In this document: positions 1 to 9,210 of the stretch, one piece after another | How positions within the stretch are numbered: position 1 is the first letter of the stretch | Layout: the number at the start of each line of letters is the position of its first letter | Assembly: GCA_963660435.1 (NCBI GenBank) | Contig: CAVKYI010000004.1 | Span: 62,001-126,000, forward strand | Direction of reading: 5' to 3' | Length of the DNA stretch: 64,000 nucleotides | Source: Hallerella sp963660435 | GTDB lineage: Bacteria > Fibrobacterota > Fibrobacteria > Fibrobacterales > Fibrobacteraceae | The notes under the pieces: model-generated | The model's database searches: none | What the model was told of the DNA's origin: nothing | The model's input: only the letters and a program-made list of their open reading frames with translations | Translations under genes and position numbers: made by a program

Positions 1-1396
1 CGGAATTGAATTCCGCTATACGTATGGACCCAAGGCCATGCGATGATTATCGATGCTTACCGATACTCGCTTTCCAAACGCCTGGATATTCGACTTCTGA
101 ACACGGACAATGACGGAACCGTGGAATGGCGGTCTCTGCGCTCCACAGAGATAAAAGGCTTTATTGCCGCCGAAGTCAGCGGAAGAGTTCGAAATTCCGA
201 TGAACGCATCCATACAGACTCGGATGGTGATGGCCTGATGGATTTCGATTAAATAGAACGGTTCGGAACGGATCCGGACAATCCAGATTCGGACGGAGAC
301 GGTATCGACGACAAGACCGAGATTTTTTCATACACGATTCGAAACATTCTTCCAGATTCAAACAAAACTGTTTGGAAAAACGGTTTAACTTTAATTGAGT
401 ATGCAGACATTGATGGAGACGGTTTGCGAGCAGAAATGGATTTCGATTCGGATGGAGGCGGCATTTCCGATGGCTCCGAGGACATAAACAAAAACGGAAT
501 TCTGGAAAGCGGAGAAACCGACGTCTATGACGCGGACGACGACGAAAGTTCAAACGCAGAATCCATCAATGTTCCGGGAAATACGACCCTGTATGCTCTC
601 GGAAAAATAGCCGTCAATGACGGTGTGAAATGCCAAGCCGGGAAAAATTTTCGATGCGACATTGCCTCGGAATCCGGCGACAGCGCATATGCCGTAAATA
701 TCGGGAGAGGCGCCGAAGTGCGCCGAATCGAATCTAAAGGAGGCATTTTTCTGCGCGATTACGCAAGCGTGACGGGAAACATCAAAATCTATTCGCTTCC
801 CGAAAAAAAACTGGACACTTACAACACAAAACAACGTAAAGTTTACCCGTGCATCCATTTCGACGCTAAAATCCCTTTGGCCCTATCGTATCGCAGAGCT
901 TTCAACAATGCCGCCTGCAGGCGATTCTATTGCAGATGTCGCCTATGGCAAAAGTCTGACACTTAAAAACGGAGACCGAATCAAGACGCTAAAAGTTCAT
1001 CCTGGCGGAACACTGTTCATTGCCCCTGGCGAAATGCATGCAGAAAACATCCAACTGGAATCTGGAAGCAAGGTGCAATTTATTAGTCCAGGACAAAGGA
1101 CCGTTCTGCACTTAAACGGATCCGTCATCTGGCGAGCGCGTAGCCAGAACGAAGACATGGAACAAGTCGCCAAGGGATTTATGCTGATACAGCACGGAAG
1201 CGAAACGATGACGGTCGAAGGAATGTGGGCAGGAACAATTTTCGCTCCGAACGCCAACCTGATTCTTGGACAATCGAACAAAAAACTCTACGGACGTTTT
1301 TTAGGGAAAGACATTACCGTCCACCAATATGCTGCTGTTTACAGTATAAACTTCAACCCGGAAATCACGACTGAATTTGTCTGGAGGAAAAAATGA
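1..1396 (+). pseudogene. Decayed surface protein gene with calcium-binding repeats (5' end outside window)
   Basis: Three lesions break one reading path. Near base 40 the coding frame jumps from a frame reading GIEFRYTYGPKAM to one reading MIIDAYRYSLSKRLD. At 250-252 a TAA stands where the repeat context expects an acidic residue. At the A8 run 803-810 the frame shifts again, so the C-terminal part is read from a different frame. The encoded protein has several DxDGDG thrombospondin-type-3-like calcium repeats (about bases 217-540) and a C-terminal region ending in GTIFAPNANLILGQS and YGRFLGKDITVHQYAAVY, which resembles the DUF7305-like domain of surface and pilus-tip proteins. It ends in an ATGA overlap with the next gene. 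Sequencing errors could mimic one lesion, but three make true decay more likely. Confidence 0.7.
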
Positions 1397-2151
1397 AAAA
1401 GCTCTTATTGACGACCCTATTTTTCCTTGTCACCTACGTTTTTGCGGACGACGAAACACCGAAGGTATTTTTTTATGATTCTGTAAAAATCAACTATGAT
1501 AAAATTTCGGAAGCATGCAAAAGCGTCGAGGCTTTTCAAATCAAAAGTTTTCTTGACTATGGTTGCGGAGAAAACAGCATTCTATACGCATCACCATTAG
1601 ACACAACCGTATCATTTGGCGTTATATTTGAAGAAGGATTCTTCATTGTAGAACGCATTTCCCAATATTGTGAGGGAAGCCTAGGAACAGGTTTTACCAC
1701 CGTCGGGGAACCTGGAAAATTACAGTTCAGCGAAGTTTTGCAAGCTGAATTTTTAAGATTGCAAGAATTAGGCGTCCTTAACTTGCCAAAGGACTCGGCA
1801 TACTTGTTTATTACACAAAAAATCGCAGCGATGAAAGAAGAGGATACCTGCAATGATATTGATTTGTCCATGGGAAAACCCGGAGCAGGACTTTACGGTT
1901 GTTGCTCGCTTGTCGAGCCATCGACTGCGATTCGCTCCCTGCAATTGCAGAAAAACAGCGAGTTGTTTGCATACAAATTAACGGAAAACTTTTTCCTCAT
2001 CGAAGGTGTTCCGGAACATGCCGCATACAGGCTGTTCGACTTGAACGGAAAGCTCTTGCACACGGGGAAACTTTCCGGAATGCACCTTAAAATTCCGACA
2101 CTTCCCGCCATCCTGGAAATCGGAGGAAGGTCCATTCTTGTGAAGCACTAG
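1393..2151 (+). CDS. Secreted protein with sorting-tail-like C-terminus
   Basis: 252 residues. An N-terminal signal peptide (MKKLLLTTLFFLVTYVFA) is followed by a soluble, cysteine-containing body that I do not recognise. The last 60 residues (YRLFDLNGKLLHTGKLSG, then LEIGGRSILVKH) have the Y-x-hydrophobic-D-xx-G-K-hydrophobic pattern of type IX secretion C-terminal sorting domains, which suggests export and surface attachment. The start overlaps the stop of the broken upstream gene (ATGA) and a GGAGG lies just upstream, so the two were probably one operon. The gene itself has no lesion. Function is unknown; the T9SS link is an inference from the tail. Confidence 0.7.
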   Translation: MKKLLLTTLFFLVTYVFADDETPKVFFYDSVKINYDKISEACKSVEAFQIKSFLDYGCGENSILYASPLDTTVSFGVIFEEGFFIVERISQYCEGSLGTGFTTVGEPGKLQFSEVLQAEFLRLQELGVLNLPKDSAYLFITQKIAAMKEEDTCNDIDLSMGKPGAGLYGCCSLVEPSTAIRSLQLQKNSELFAYKLTENFFLIEGVPEHAAYRLFDLNGKLLHTGKLSGMHLKIPTLPAILEIGGRSILVKH

Positions 2152-2162
2152 GCCTCGAAGCT

Positions 2163-4733
2163 TTATCCAATCGGTCCGATACTTGCAAGGGAAACGAGCG
2201 GGGCGCCTGCCGCGCGAGAATCGGAAAGGGAAATTCGGAACGTCACGCCGAAATCGTTGTCATCTGCATCATCCACCAGGACCTGCAAGATTTCGAGCGT
2301 TTCCGCACCCCACTTCGAAACGGTATGCGAAAGGGCTCGAGCTTCGGCGTCAAGGCGGAACTTTCCATGCTCCGCCGTATAGTCCGCAAAGATTTCGGCA
2401 AGACGCGCTTCCGTCCACGGAACCCCTTCCAGATCGACCAAGGGCTTTCCTTCTTCCAAATCCTCGGCAAGAAGGTCAAGCGCGTCCCCAAAGCGGCAAT
2501 TCCGGAAAAGCGACAAGACGGAAAAGATTCGCGCACGAGAAAGCGCGAGAAATTTCTTTCGGTCAACCGTCACGTCGTTTGCCGCCTCGTCTGCATGGAA
2601 TGCCTTTTCCTCGACAGCTTCCTTCACTTCGAATTCCGGATTCTTCAGGCGCTCCCATTCCTCAAGGAGGCTCGAATCCGTCCGGCGAATCATCTCGCCC
2701 AGATAGTCTTCCATTTCGCGGAGTTCATCCGTCTTCAAGCTGTCGGGAACGGTCTGGGAAAGAACCTTATAGACATAGTTGATGTGACGAAGCAATACCG
2801 CTTCCATTCGCAGGAGAGCGTACTTTTTGACATATCCGCTGAACGTGTCGAAACATTCGATCATCTCCCGGACAATCGATTTGGGCTCCACGTTCAAGGT
2901 TCCCACCCACGGATGCTCGTCCGCAAAGTCGTTGAACGTCGCGTAGATGAATTCCCGGAGAGGCTTCGGATATTCGACCTTGTCGAGCTCTTCCTGGATC
3001 TTATTGTATTCGGCGTGCTCCGCCTTGAGTTCCGCATACCGGGCGTCACGCGCCTTCCGAAGCTGGACGCGCAGAATCGGTTCGGGATTTTCCACGATCG
3101 ATTCCACGAGGGAAATGACATCCAGCGCGAAGTCGGGACTTTCCCTGTCGAGCTTCGGAAGCGTATCGAGCAGATAGAGCGAAAGCGGTTCGTTCATCGC
3201 GAAATCGTTCTGCAAATCCAGATTGACGCGCACATGCGCCATTCCCGGTTGCGGATTCCGAACGAATTCCACTACATTCTTTTCGACGAGCGAACGGAAC
3301 AGCTGGAACGCGCGATGCATCAGCTCCTTTTTTCGCTTGGCGCTTTCGTGGCAGTCGCGAATCAGTTGTCGCATGGCGAGGCATCCGTCCGTCTTGCGGG
3401 AAAGAACGTTGACGAGCATCCCGTGCGAAACGTCAAAGCGGGAAACGAGAGGCTCGGGCGGAGAATCGATCAGACGGCGAAACGTACTTTCGTCCCACAT
3501 CACGAAGCCGTGCTCGGGAGGTTTCCGCTTCACGAACTTCTTTCCGTTCTGGGAAGACTTGGCGGCGAGCTTCGCGTTTTCGATCACGTGAGCGGGTGCT
3601 TCCGCCACGACATACCCGACATCGTCAAATCCTTTACGACCCGCGCGTCCCGCGATCTGGTGAAAATCACGCGACGCGAGAATCGCCGTCTTGTCGCCCG
3701 AATACTTGCAGAGCTGCGTAAAGAGCACCGTCCGGATGGGAACGTTTACGCCAACCCCCAACGTGTCCGTTCCGCAAATCACCTTGAGCAGACCCTTCTG
3801 GGAAAGCTTTTCCACCAGAATCCGATACTTGGGCAAAAGTCCCGCATGGTGAAGTCCGATTCCCTGCTTGAGAAACCGCTTGAACTCGGGTCCATACGGG
3901 CTCGAGAAACGGAATTTCGAAATTTCCTTCGCGATCGCCGCCTTTTCTTCCTTTGTACACAAGCTAAGGCTCGTAAAGTTCTGAGCGCTTTCCGCCGCCG
4001 AGCTCTGCGTAAAGTGGACGACATAGACCGGAGCCTTTCCGCCGTTTACAAGCCCCTGGACCGTCGTCGAAATTTCGTTCATCGAATAGGAAAATTCGAG
4101 AGGAACCGGACGCACCGTTCCCGTCACCGTCACGCAGGGCTTTCCGTTCAAACGAGAAATCGCCTGTTCGAAAAATGTCGTCTTTCCTATCGTCGCGGAC
4201 ATCAGGAGAAAGCGGGTCTGCGGAAGCGTCAAGAGCGGGACCTGCCACGCGACACCGCGCTCCCTGTCGGAATAGTAGTGGAACTCGTCCATCACGACAT
4301 CCTGGATGTCCAATTCCGAACCTTCCGATAGCGAACGGTTTTCGAGAATTTCCGCGGTGCAGCAAAGGATCGGAGCGTTCGCGTTCACCGTGGCGTCACC
4401 GGTCGAGAGCCCCACATTTTCCGGGCCGAATTCCCTGCAGAGAGAAAGCCACTTTTCGTTTACCAGGGCCTTGATGGGGCAAGTATAGGCGGAACGGTAT
4501 CCGAGCGAAAGGCTCATGAAATGGAGAGCGGTCGCGACCAGCGACTTGCCGCTTCCCGTCGGCGTATTCAAGATGACATTCTTGCCGTCAAAAAGTTCCA
4601 GAACCGCATTTTCCTGGGCTTCGTACAAGTTAATTTTCCGTTCGTCCGCCCAGGAAAGAAAGCGTTCGAGCAAATCTTCGGACGAAACGGTTTCGCCCTT
4701 CTTCGGTAAATATTCTTGGAGAGTCCTAGACAT
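2163..4733 (-). CDS. Ski2-like DEAD/DEAH-box RNA helicase (DUF3516 type)
   Basis: About 856 residues. Superfamily 2 helicase motifs are complete and in order: Walker A PTGSGKS (about residue 60), DEFH in place of DEVH (about 150), MSAT (about 180), a GVGVNVP segment (about 327) and QIAGRAGRKG (about 360). A long C-terminal region without recognised motifs follows, as in the Ski2/Mtr4-like bacterial helicases that carry DUF3516. Likely role is ATP-driven RNA unwinding or remodelling. A TTG three codons upstream (4742) is an alternative start; the ATG is preferred although no strong ribosome site is visible. It converges with the preceding gene. Confidence 0.85.
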   Translation of the reverse strand: MSRTLQEYLPKKGETVSSEDLLERFLSWADERKINLYEAQENAVLELFDGKNVILNTPTGSGKSLVATALHFMSLSLGYRSAYTCPIKALVNEKWLSLCREFGPENVGLSTGDATVNANAPILCCTAEILENRSLSEGSELDIQDVVMDEFHYYSDRERGVAWQVPLLTLPQTRFLLMSATIGKTTFFEQAISRLNGKPCVTVTGTVRPVPLEFSYSMNEISTTVQGLVNGGKAPVYVVHFTQSSAAESAQNFTSLSLCTKEEKAAIAKEISKFRFSSPYGPEFKRFLKQGIGLHHAGLLPKYRILVEKLSQKGLLKVICGTDTLGVGVNVPIRTVLFTQLCKYSGDKTAILASRDFHQIAGRAGRKGFDDVGYVVAEAPAHVIENAKLAAKSSQNGKKFVKRKPPEHGFVMWDESTFRRLIDSPPEPLVSRFDVSHGMLVNVLSRKTDGCLAMRQLIRDCHESAKRKKELMHRAFQLFRSLVEKNVVEFVRNPQPGMAHVRVNLDLQNDFAMNEPLSLYLLDTLPKLDRESPDFALDVISLVESIVENPEPILRVQLRKARDARYAELKAEHAEYNKIQEELDKVEYPKPLREFIYATFNDFADEHPWVGTLNVEPKSIVREMIECFDTFSGYVKKYALLRMEAVLLRHINYVYKVLSQTVPDSLKTDELREMEDYLGEMIRRTDSSLLEEWERLKNPEFEVKEAVEEKAFHADEAANDVTVDRKKFLALSRARIFSVLSLFRNCRFGDALDLLAEDLEEGKPLVDLEGVPWTEARLAEIFADYTAEHGKFRLDAEARALSHTVSKWGAETLEILQVLVDDADDNDFGVTFRISLSDSRAAGAPLVSLASIGPIG

Positions 4734-4761
4734 CGTATGCAATGTAAAAATTTATCCCAAC

Positions 4762-4790
4762 AAAAAACTCTCCTTCGCGGGGAGAGTTTT
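4762..4790 (-). terminator. Intrinsic terminator of the PpiD-like gene
   Basis: A perfect 10-bp stem (4764-4773 with 4781-4790) around a 7-base loop. On the minus strand it is followed by a run of six T. It sits 20 bases after the stop of the foldase gene and before the helicase start. Confidence 0.85.
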
Positions 4791-4810
4791 CTCTAGGATT
4801 GCCTATGCGG

Positions 4811-6763
4811 CTATTCGCGGAAGTAGAGATCCAGATTGCTTTCGACATTCGCGGATTTTTCGAGGTTCGATACGAACTCGTTGAAAAGCATCGCATAGCC
4901 AAAGCGCCACGTGTTCGCCAGATCATCGGTAAGCGCAGTCTTCGCTGCGGCGGTATCCGGCAAGGTCCTCCCTAAAATCTTGACCATCGCGGCTCCGTCG
5001 TTTGTTACGAACGGCTCGCCCCATTCGCCGACTTTCTGCTTCGAGAAGACGCGGAAAAGCGCCGGGTTGGAATATCCGATTCCCGGAACGAAACCGTCAA
5101 ACGAGGCTGTCGCCTTTTCGATGGTTACCTTGGCGACGCTCGAATCCGCAGCGGAAGCACCGCTGGAATCTACGGCCAGTTCGACTGCCTTCACCTTGTC
5201 TTCCACGGAGTTCAGATAGTGGAGAGCTGCATCCTTCGATTCCTGGAGAAGCAAGCCGCTCTTGATCTGCTCGTAGTAGGGCGCCATGCTGCGCTTGCCG
5301 GCGGCGAGGCTGTCGATTCGCGTAGCGACCAGGACAAATTTTCCGTTCTTCAGCGCACCGGAAACCTTTCCTTCCGCAAGGTCCGGGCGCTCCTTGTTCA
5401 CAAAGGCGTAAGCGGAGAGACCGCCGACAAAGCCGAGTTCCGGAATTTCGTCGCTATGGCCTATCCACCCCGTTTCGCGAGAAGGAACGTTGCGGGCGGC
5501 TGCGGCCGCGGCGAACGAAGAATCGCCGTCTTCGACCGCACTCTTGATTCCGAGAAGAATCTTTTCCAGGCTATCGACGGTTTCCGGAGATGCGGTAACC
5601 GAGAAAAGGATGTGCGCGGCCTTCACCTTTTCCGCACCCGTGGAATCCTTGACCTTGCCGAGGCTCTGGATGATATGGTAACCGTAGCGCGTACGGACGG
5701 GTTCCGAAATTTCCCCGGAATCCAGCGCAAAGGCGACATCTTCAAATTCCTTGACCCACGTTCCGCGAGCCGCATAGTCGCCCAGGAGACCTCCGTTTGC
5801 GGCCGAAGCGACATCCTCGCTCGAAACCTTCGCCATGTCCTCGAAGCTCGACACAGAAGCCGAATCCTTCAGCTGGTAATAGACCGTCATCGCATACTTG
5901 AGAATTTCCTCCTCGTCCCTTGCGGTCGGCTGGAGCGGCAGATAGGCATAGGCCAGGCGGACTTCGTCCTTTTCGACAAAGAAGCTGTCCGGATGCGCGT
6001 TGAAATAGGCGCTCACCTTGAGACTATCGACCGAAGCCGGATCCACCTTGAAGTCATCCGCCGAGACAAAGGCGACCTCGACGTCCTGGGACGTCAGGCG
6101 GTTGTTCACGTTCCACTGGGATTCGAGGCTCGTCGGATGGGCATTCGCCGTCACAAGGATCTGGAGCTGATGCAGGGGAATGGTCATCGACTTGAGTTCC
6201 TGTTCATAGCTCTGCATGTTGATCCATTCATAGGCTGCCGGAGTTTCGAGCCAGGCGTCATAGGCGGTCTTGTCGAAAGCCGTATCGAGAAGGAACTGCG
6301 GAAGCGTCTGGATATAGGCCTGGATGTTCTGCGAAGCCTCCTGCTCGTTTGCGGAATTCGCCTGGATCATGTAAATCCGCTGTTGCGCCTCTTCGCCAAC
6401 CATTCTGCGAACCGCGTCCGGATTGTTCCTCAATTCTTCCTTCATCTCGGCGACGGACGCATAGAGGGCGTTCGCGTCGAACTGGGACTTGAGGAGTTCC
6501 TGCTGGACAAAGGTCCGGAAGACTTCGTTGCGCAGCTGGGCGCGCTGTTCGTCCGAAAGGTTCTGTCCGCGATAGTTCGCTTCGGTAATGCGGTTTACTC
6601 GGTTGTTGTATTCCGCATAGGAAATCTCGTGCCCATCGACACGGCCAATCGGATACTGGTGAGACTGCTCCGGCGTGCGATCCATCGCCAAAAGTCCGAG
6701 CGCAATACCTACGGCAAAAATGGCAATGACCCATTTCGCATTTTCGTTAATCCATGTCAGCAT
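4811..6763 (-). CDS. ppiD: Membrane-anchored periplasmic peptidyl-prolyl isomerase (PpiD/SurA type)
   Basis: About 650 residues. A single N-terminal membrane segment (WVIAIFAVGIALGLLAM) follows the short cytoplasmic end MLTWINENAK, as in PpiD. Next come a SurA_N-like helical domain with PIGRVDGHEISYAEYNNRV and two parvulin-like stretches. The first ends VRTRYGYHIIQSLG; the second begins KAAHILFSV. Expected role is a chaperone/prolyl isomerase for newly exported proteins at the periplasmic face of the inner membrane. The ATG at 6763 is chosen because GGAG lies about 8 bases upstream; a TTG at 6790 has no such site. The gene has its own terminator and is divergent from nadB. Confidence 0.87.
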   Translation of the reverse strand: MLTWINENAKWVIAIFAVGIALGLLAMDRTPEQSHQYPIGRVDGHEISYAEYNNRVNRITEANYRGQNLSDEQRAQLRNEVFRTFVQQELLKSQFDANALYASVAEMKEELRNNPDAVRRMVGEEAQQRIYMIQANSANEQEASQNIQAYIQTLPQFLLDTAFDKTAYDAWLETPAAYEWINMQSYEQELKSMTIPLHQLQILVTANAHPTSLESQWNVNNRLTSQDVEVAFVSADDFKVDPASVDSLKVSAYFNAHPDSFFVEKDEVRLAYAYLPLQPTARDEEEILKYAMTVYYQLKDSASVSSFEDMAKVSSEDVASAANGGLLGDYAARGTWVKEFEDVAFALDSGEISEPVRTRYGYHIIQSLGKVKDSTGAEKVKAAHILFSVTASPETVDSLEKILLGIKSAVEDGDSSFAAAAAARNVPSRETGWIGHSDEIPELGFVGGLSAYAFVNKERPDLAEGKVSGALKNGKFVLVATRIDSLAAGKRSMAPYYEQIKSGLLLQESKDAALHYLNSVEDKVKAVELAVDSSGASAADSSVAKVTIEKATASFDGFVPGIGYSNPALFRVFSKQKVGEWGEPFVTNDGAAMVKILGRTLPDTAAAKTALTDDLANTWRFGYAMLFNEFVSNLEKSANVESNLDLYFRE

Positions 6764-6900
6764 AGGGTAAACTCCATTGATTTTTGCCAAATGTAATAAA
6801 AAAAGCTCTCTTCTTCGATAAGCCGGCTTCCATATAGCCGTAATTTCGCTTTTTTTCTATTATGGGGGTCGCCTTCGCAACCTTAACTCCAGAGGCTACA

Positions 6901-8490
6901 GTGTACGACATCTTGATCCTCGGCGCCGGCATTTCCGGTTTGAGCGCAGCCCTCAAGGCCGCAGAACATGGACATACGGTCCTCATCCTCACCAAGGGAG
7001 CAAAGCCGGACGGTTCATCGAACTACGCACAGGGCGGAATCTGCTCGGTAACGGATCCCAAGGATTCCTTCAAGCTTCACCAGGACGACACTTGCGAAGC
7101 GGGAGCGGGCCTCTGCAAAAGGAACGCGGTCAGGATTCTAGTCGAAAACGGTCCAAAGACAATCGACCAGCTTGTCAAATGGGGAGTGCGCTTCACCCCG
7201 GCGGAGGCAAACGATTCGGGCATTCCGTTCGATCTTCACCTCGAAGGCGGGCACAGCCACCGTCGCATTCTCCACGCGGCGGACTTGACGGGAAAGGAAA
7301 TCATGCGGGCGCTCATCGCGAAGCTTCATGAATTTCCGAACATCACGTTTCTAGAAAACGCCCTGATAGAAGACCTTGTCCTCGACAAGACGAAAAAGCG
7401 CGTTCTCGGAGCGAAAATCATCCACCAGAAGACGGGAAGGACCGAAGCCATCTTTGCCAAGGTAACGTTGATGGCGACCGGCGGAGCGGGCCGCCTGTGG
7501 TTCCATACGATAGACCCGCCCGACGCCTGCGGAGACGGCATCGCCATTGCGGCCCGGGCCGGAGCGGCAATCCAGGATGTCGAATTCATGCAGTTCCACC
7601 CGACGTCCCTCTTTGCGCCAAGCCTCAAGAAGTCATTTCTCATCTCGGAAGCGGTCAGAGGATTTGGCGGAATTCTCAAGAACGCCAAGGGCGAAGAATT
7701 CATGAACGGCGTGCATCCGCTTCGCTCCCTGGCCCCGCGCGACATTGTAGCGAGAGCCATCCACCGCGAAATGGATCGCACCGGCGAACCCTGCATGTAT
7801 CTCGACGTCACCGCGCACAATCCGAAAGACACGAAAACGCATTTTCCCCACATCTATGCGAAATGCCTTTCCGTCGGAATCGACATGACCAAGGACTGGA
7901 TTCCCGTTGTCCCGGCGGCGCACTACATGTGCGGAGGAATCCTCGTCGATACATGGTCCCGGACCAGGCTCGAAGGCTTCTACGCGTCGGGCGAAGTGGC
8001 GGCGACAGGCGTCCACGGAGCCAACAGGCTCGCATCGAACTCGCTTCTCGAAAGCGTGGTCTTTGCCCTCCGAGCAGTCGAGAACATGGAAAAGACCGGC
8101 ATGTTCAAGAAAAGCTTCCGCGCACCGACCATTCCTTCCGAAACGATCGTCATGACCCAGGACCGCCATTGGAAAAAGCGCGCTCTCGAAGCGAAAAAGA
8201 TCATGTGGGACAAGTGCGGCATCGTCCGTTCCGTCGCGGGTCTCAAGTCCGGGCTCGAAAAGCTCAGGGAATTCAACCGCGAAGTCGAATCGGCAATGAA
8301 AATGCCAGGTCCCAAATCGGTTTCGCTTCTCGAATTTCGCAATGCGATCGAGAGCAGCATTCTCATCATGAAAAGCGCGCTCGCCCGCAAGGAATCCCGC
8401 GGTCTCCAGTCCATTCTGGACTATCCCAGGACCGCGCCAAAAGTCGTCCATCACAGCTTCTATCTAAAGTATCCGCTCGAAGAAAACTAA
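6901..8490 (+). CDS. nadB: L-aspartate oxidase
   Basis: 529 residues, close to the usual length. This flavoenzyme oxidises L-aspartate to iminoaspartate, the first step of bacterial NAD synthesis. Visible motifs: FAD-binding GAGISG at residues 8-13, SSNYAQGGI, the substrate region GGHSHRRILHAAD, MATGGAGRL, EFMQFHPT, HYMCGGI and the C-terminal FAD motif GANRLASNSLLE. These distinguish it from fumarate reductase/succinate dehydrogenase subunits, which lack this combination. A GTG start at 6901 is preferred: AGAGG sits 5 bases upstream and the protein then begins right at the FAD fold. An ATG at 6862 has no ribosome site. nadA and nadC are not next to it. Confidence 0.93.
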   Translation: MYDILILGAGISGLSAALKAAEHGHTVLILTKGAKPDGSSNYAQGGICSVTDPKDSFKLHQDDTCEAGAGLCKRNAVRILVENGPKTIDQLVKWGVRFTPAEANDSGIPFDLHLEGGHSHRRILHAADLTGKEIMRALIAKLHEFPNITFLENALIEDLVLDKTKKRVLGAKIIHQKTGRTEAIFAKVTLMATGGAGRLWFHTIDPPDACGDGIAIAARAGAAIQDVEFMQFHPTSLFAPSLKKSFLISEAVRGFGGILKNAKGEEFMNGVHPLRSLAPRDIVARAIHREMDRTGEPCMYLDVTAHNPKDTKTHFPHIYAKCLSVGIDMTKDWIPVVPAAHYMCGGILVDTWSRTRLEGFYASGEVAATGVHGANRLASNSLLESVVFALRAVENMEKTGMFKKSFRAPTIPSETIVMTQDRHWKKRALEAKKIMWDKCGIVRSVAGLKSGLEKLREFNREVESAMKMPGPKSVSLLEFRNAIESSILIMKSALARKESRGLQSILDYPRTAPKVVHHSFYLKYPLEEN

Positions 8491-8597
8491 TGCCGAGTTG
8501 ACCGTCGAGAATGAAGCGTGGGGTGTGGAGAGTTGATAGTAGGTAGTAGATAGTTGATAGTTCGTTAAGCGACCTGTAAAGGCTTGTACGACAAACG

Positions 8598-8686
8598 GTC
8601 ATCCTGGAGCGTAGCACCGCGAAGCGATAGGATCCCATAAGGCTCGGAATGGATTCTATCGGCTCTTTCAGAGCCTCCAGAATGAC
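8598..8686. repeat. Extragenic palindrome-ended repeat, copy 1
   Basis: An 89-base unit starting GTCATCCTGGAG and ending CTCCAGAATGAC, so the ends are near-perfect inverted repeats. Inside are a second inverted pair, GCGATAGGATCC and GGATTCTATCGGC, and AGCC/GGCT elements. The architecture is that of a REP/MITE-like extragenic element that can fold into one long hairpin. Copy 2 is nearly identical. Confidence 0.85.
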
Positions 8687-8733
8687 GGCAGACGGTAAAA
8701 GTTCGTTACGTAGAAGGACAGACTCGTTACACC

Positions 8734-8821
8734 GTCATCCTGGAGCGTAGCACCGCGGAGCGATAGGATCCATAAGGCTCGGGTTGGATTCTATCGGCTC
8801 TTGCAGAGCCTCCAGAATGAC
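8734..8821. repeat. Extragenic palindrome-ended repeat, copy 2
   Basis: An 88-base unit with the same ends (GTCATCCTGGAG to CTCCAGAATGAC) and only a few substitutions compared with copy 1. It lies in the same orientation about 47 bases downstream. The spacers after copies 1 and 2 (containing GTTCGTTA) are also alike, so a longer unit of about 136 bases is tandemly repeated. Confidence 0.85.
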
Positions 8822-8868
8822 AGTAGGCGATAAAGGTTCGTTATGTTGAACGACAGTCTCGTTACACC

Positions 8869-8930
8869 GTCATCCTGGAGGGAGCACAGCGACCGACCTG
8901 TCTGCCGACAGGCAGGTAGGATCCATAGCC
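8869..8930. repeat. Extragenic repeat, truncated copy 3
   Basis: The left half of the same repeat (GTCATCCTGGAG to AGGATCCATA). The right half is missing and a 20-base palindrome (8897-8916) sits in the middle. It continues the same tandem spacing as copies 1 and 2. Confidence 0.75.
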
Positions 8931-9210
8931 GGAACTTAGAACTGAGAACTTAGATGAGAGTGAAGGGTGGAGTGAGAAAAGTTGAGAAAGAAGATCGCTT
9001 CGCTCTTCTAAGCTCTAAGATCTCCTAACTAAGCTCTGGACATCGGGTAGGCCTGCCTGTCGGCAGACTGGCGCTCCATTCGCCGAGAGGCCCACCTGCT
9101 GCGGGCAGGCGGAAACGGGTCGCTTGGCGACAAAATCCTAGGTGTGTAACATAGAAAGCCTTTCGGCTGAAAGAAACAGCCCGCTTGGCAACTCTAAGCT
9201 CCAAGCGTTC

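Larger units (their letters stand above)
8491..9210. other. Gene-free stretch made of extragenic repeats
   Basis: I see no credible gene here. The stretch holds three copies of a palindrome-ended repeat (listed separately), TAGTAG/GATAGT-type short direct repeats at 8530-8565, and three small palindromes. Those at 8897-8916 and 9052-9071 are inverted copies of one another differing at one base; the third, CCTGCTGCGGGCAGG, is at 9095-9109. The GH57 gene and nadB converge on it, so it is not an obvious promoter region. Confidence 0.75.

Noticed and set aside
2325..4331. 668-codon plus-strand open frame
   Set aside because: It is the antisense shadow of the helicase gene, whose motifs are complete; the plus frame shows no recognisable domain.
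5219..6796. 525-codon plus-strand open frame
   Set aside because: Antisense shadow of the PpiD-like gene; Arg/Phe-rich composition typical of reverse-strand reading.
8491..9210. CRISPR array
   Set aside because: The repeats are long, palindrome-ended and separated by similar spacers; there is no short repeat with unique spacers.
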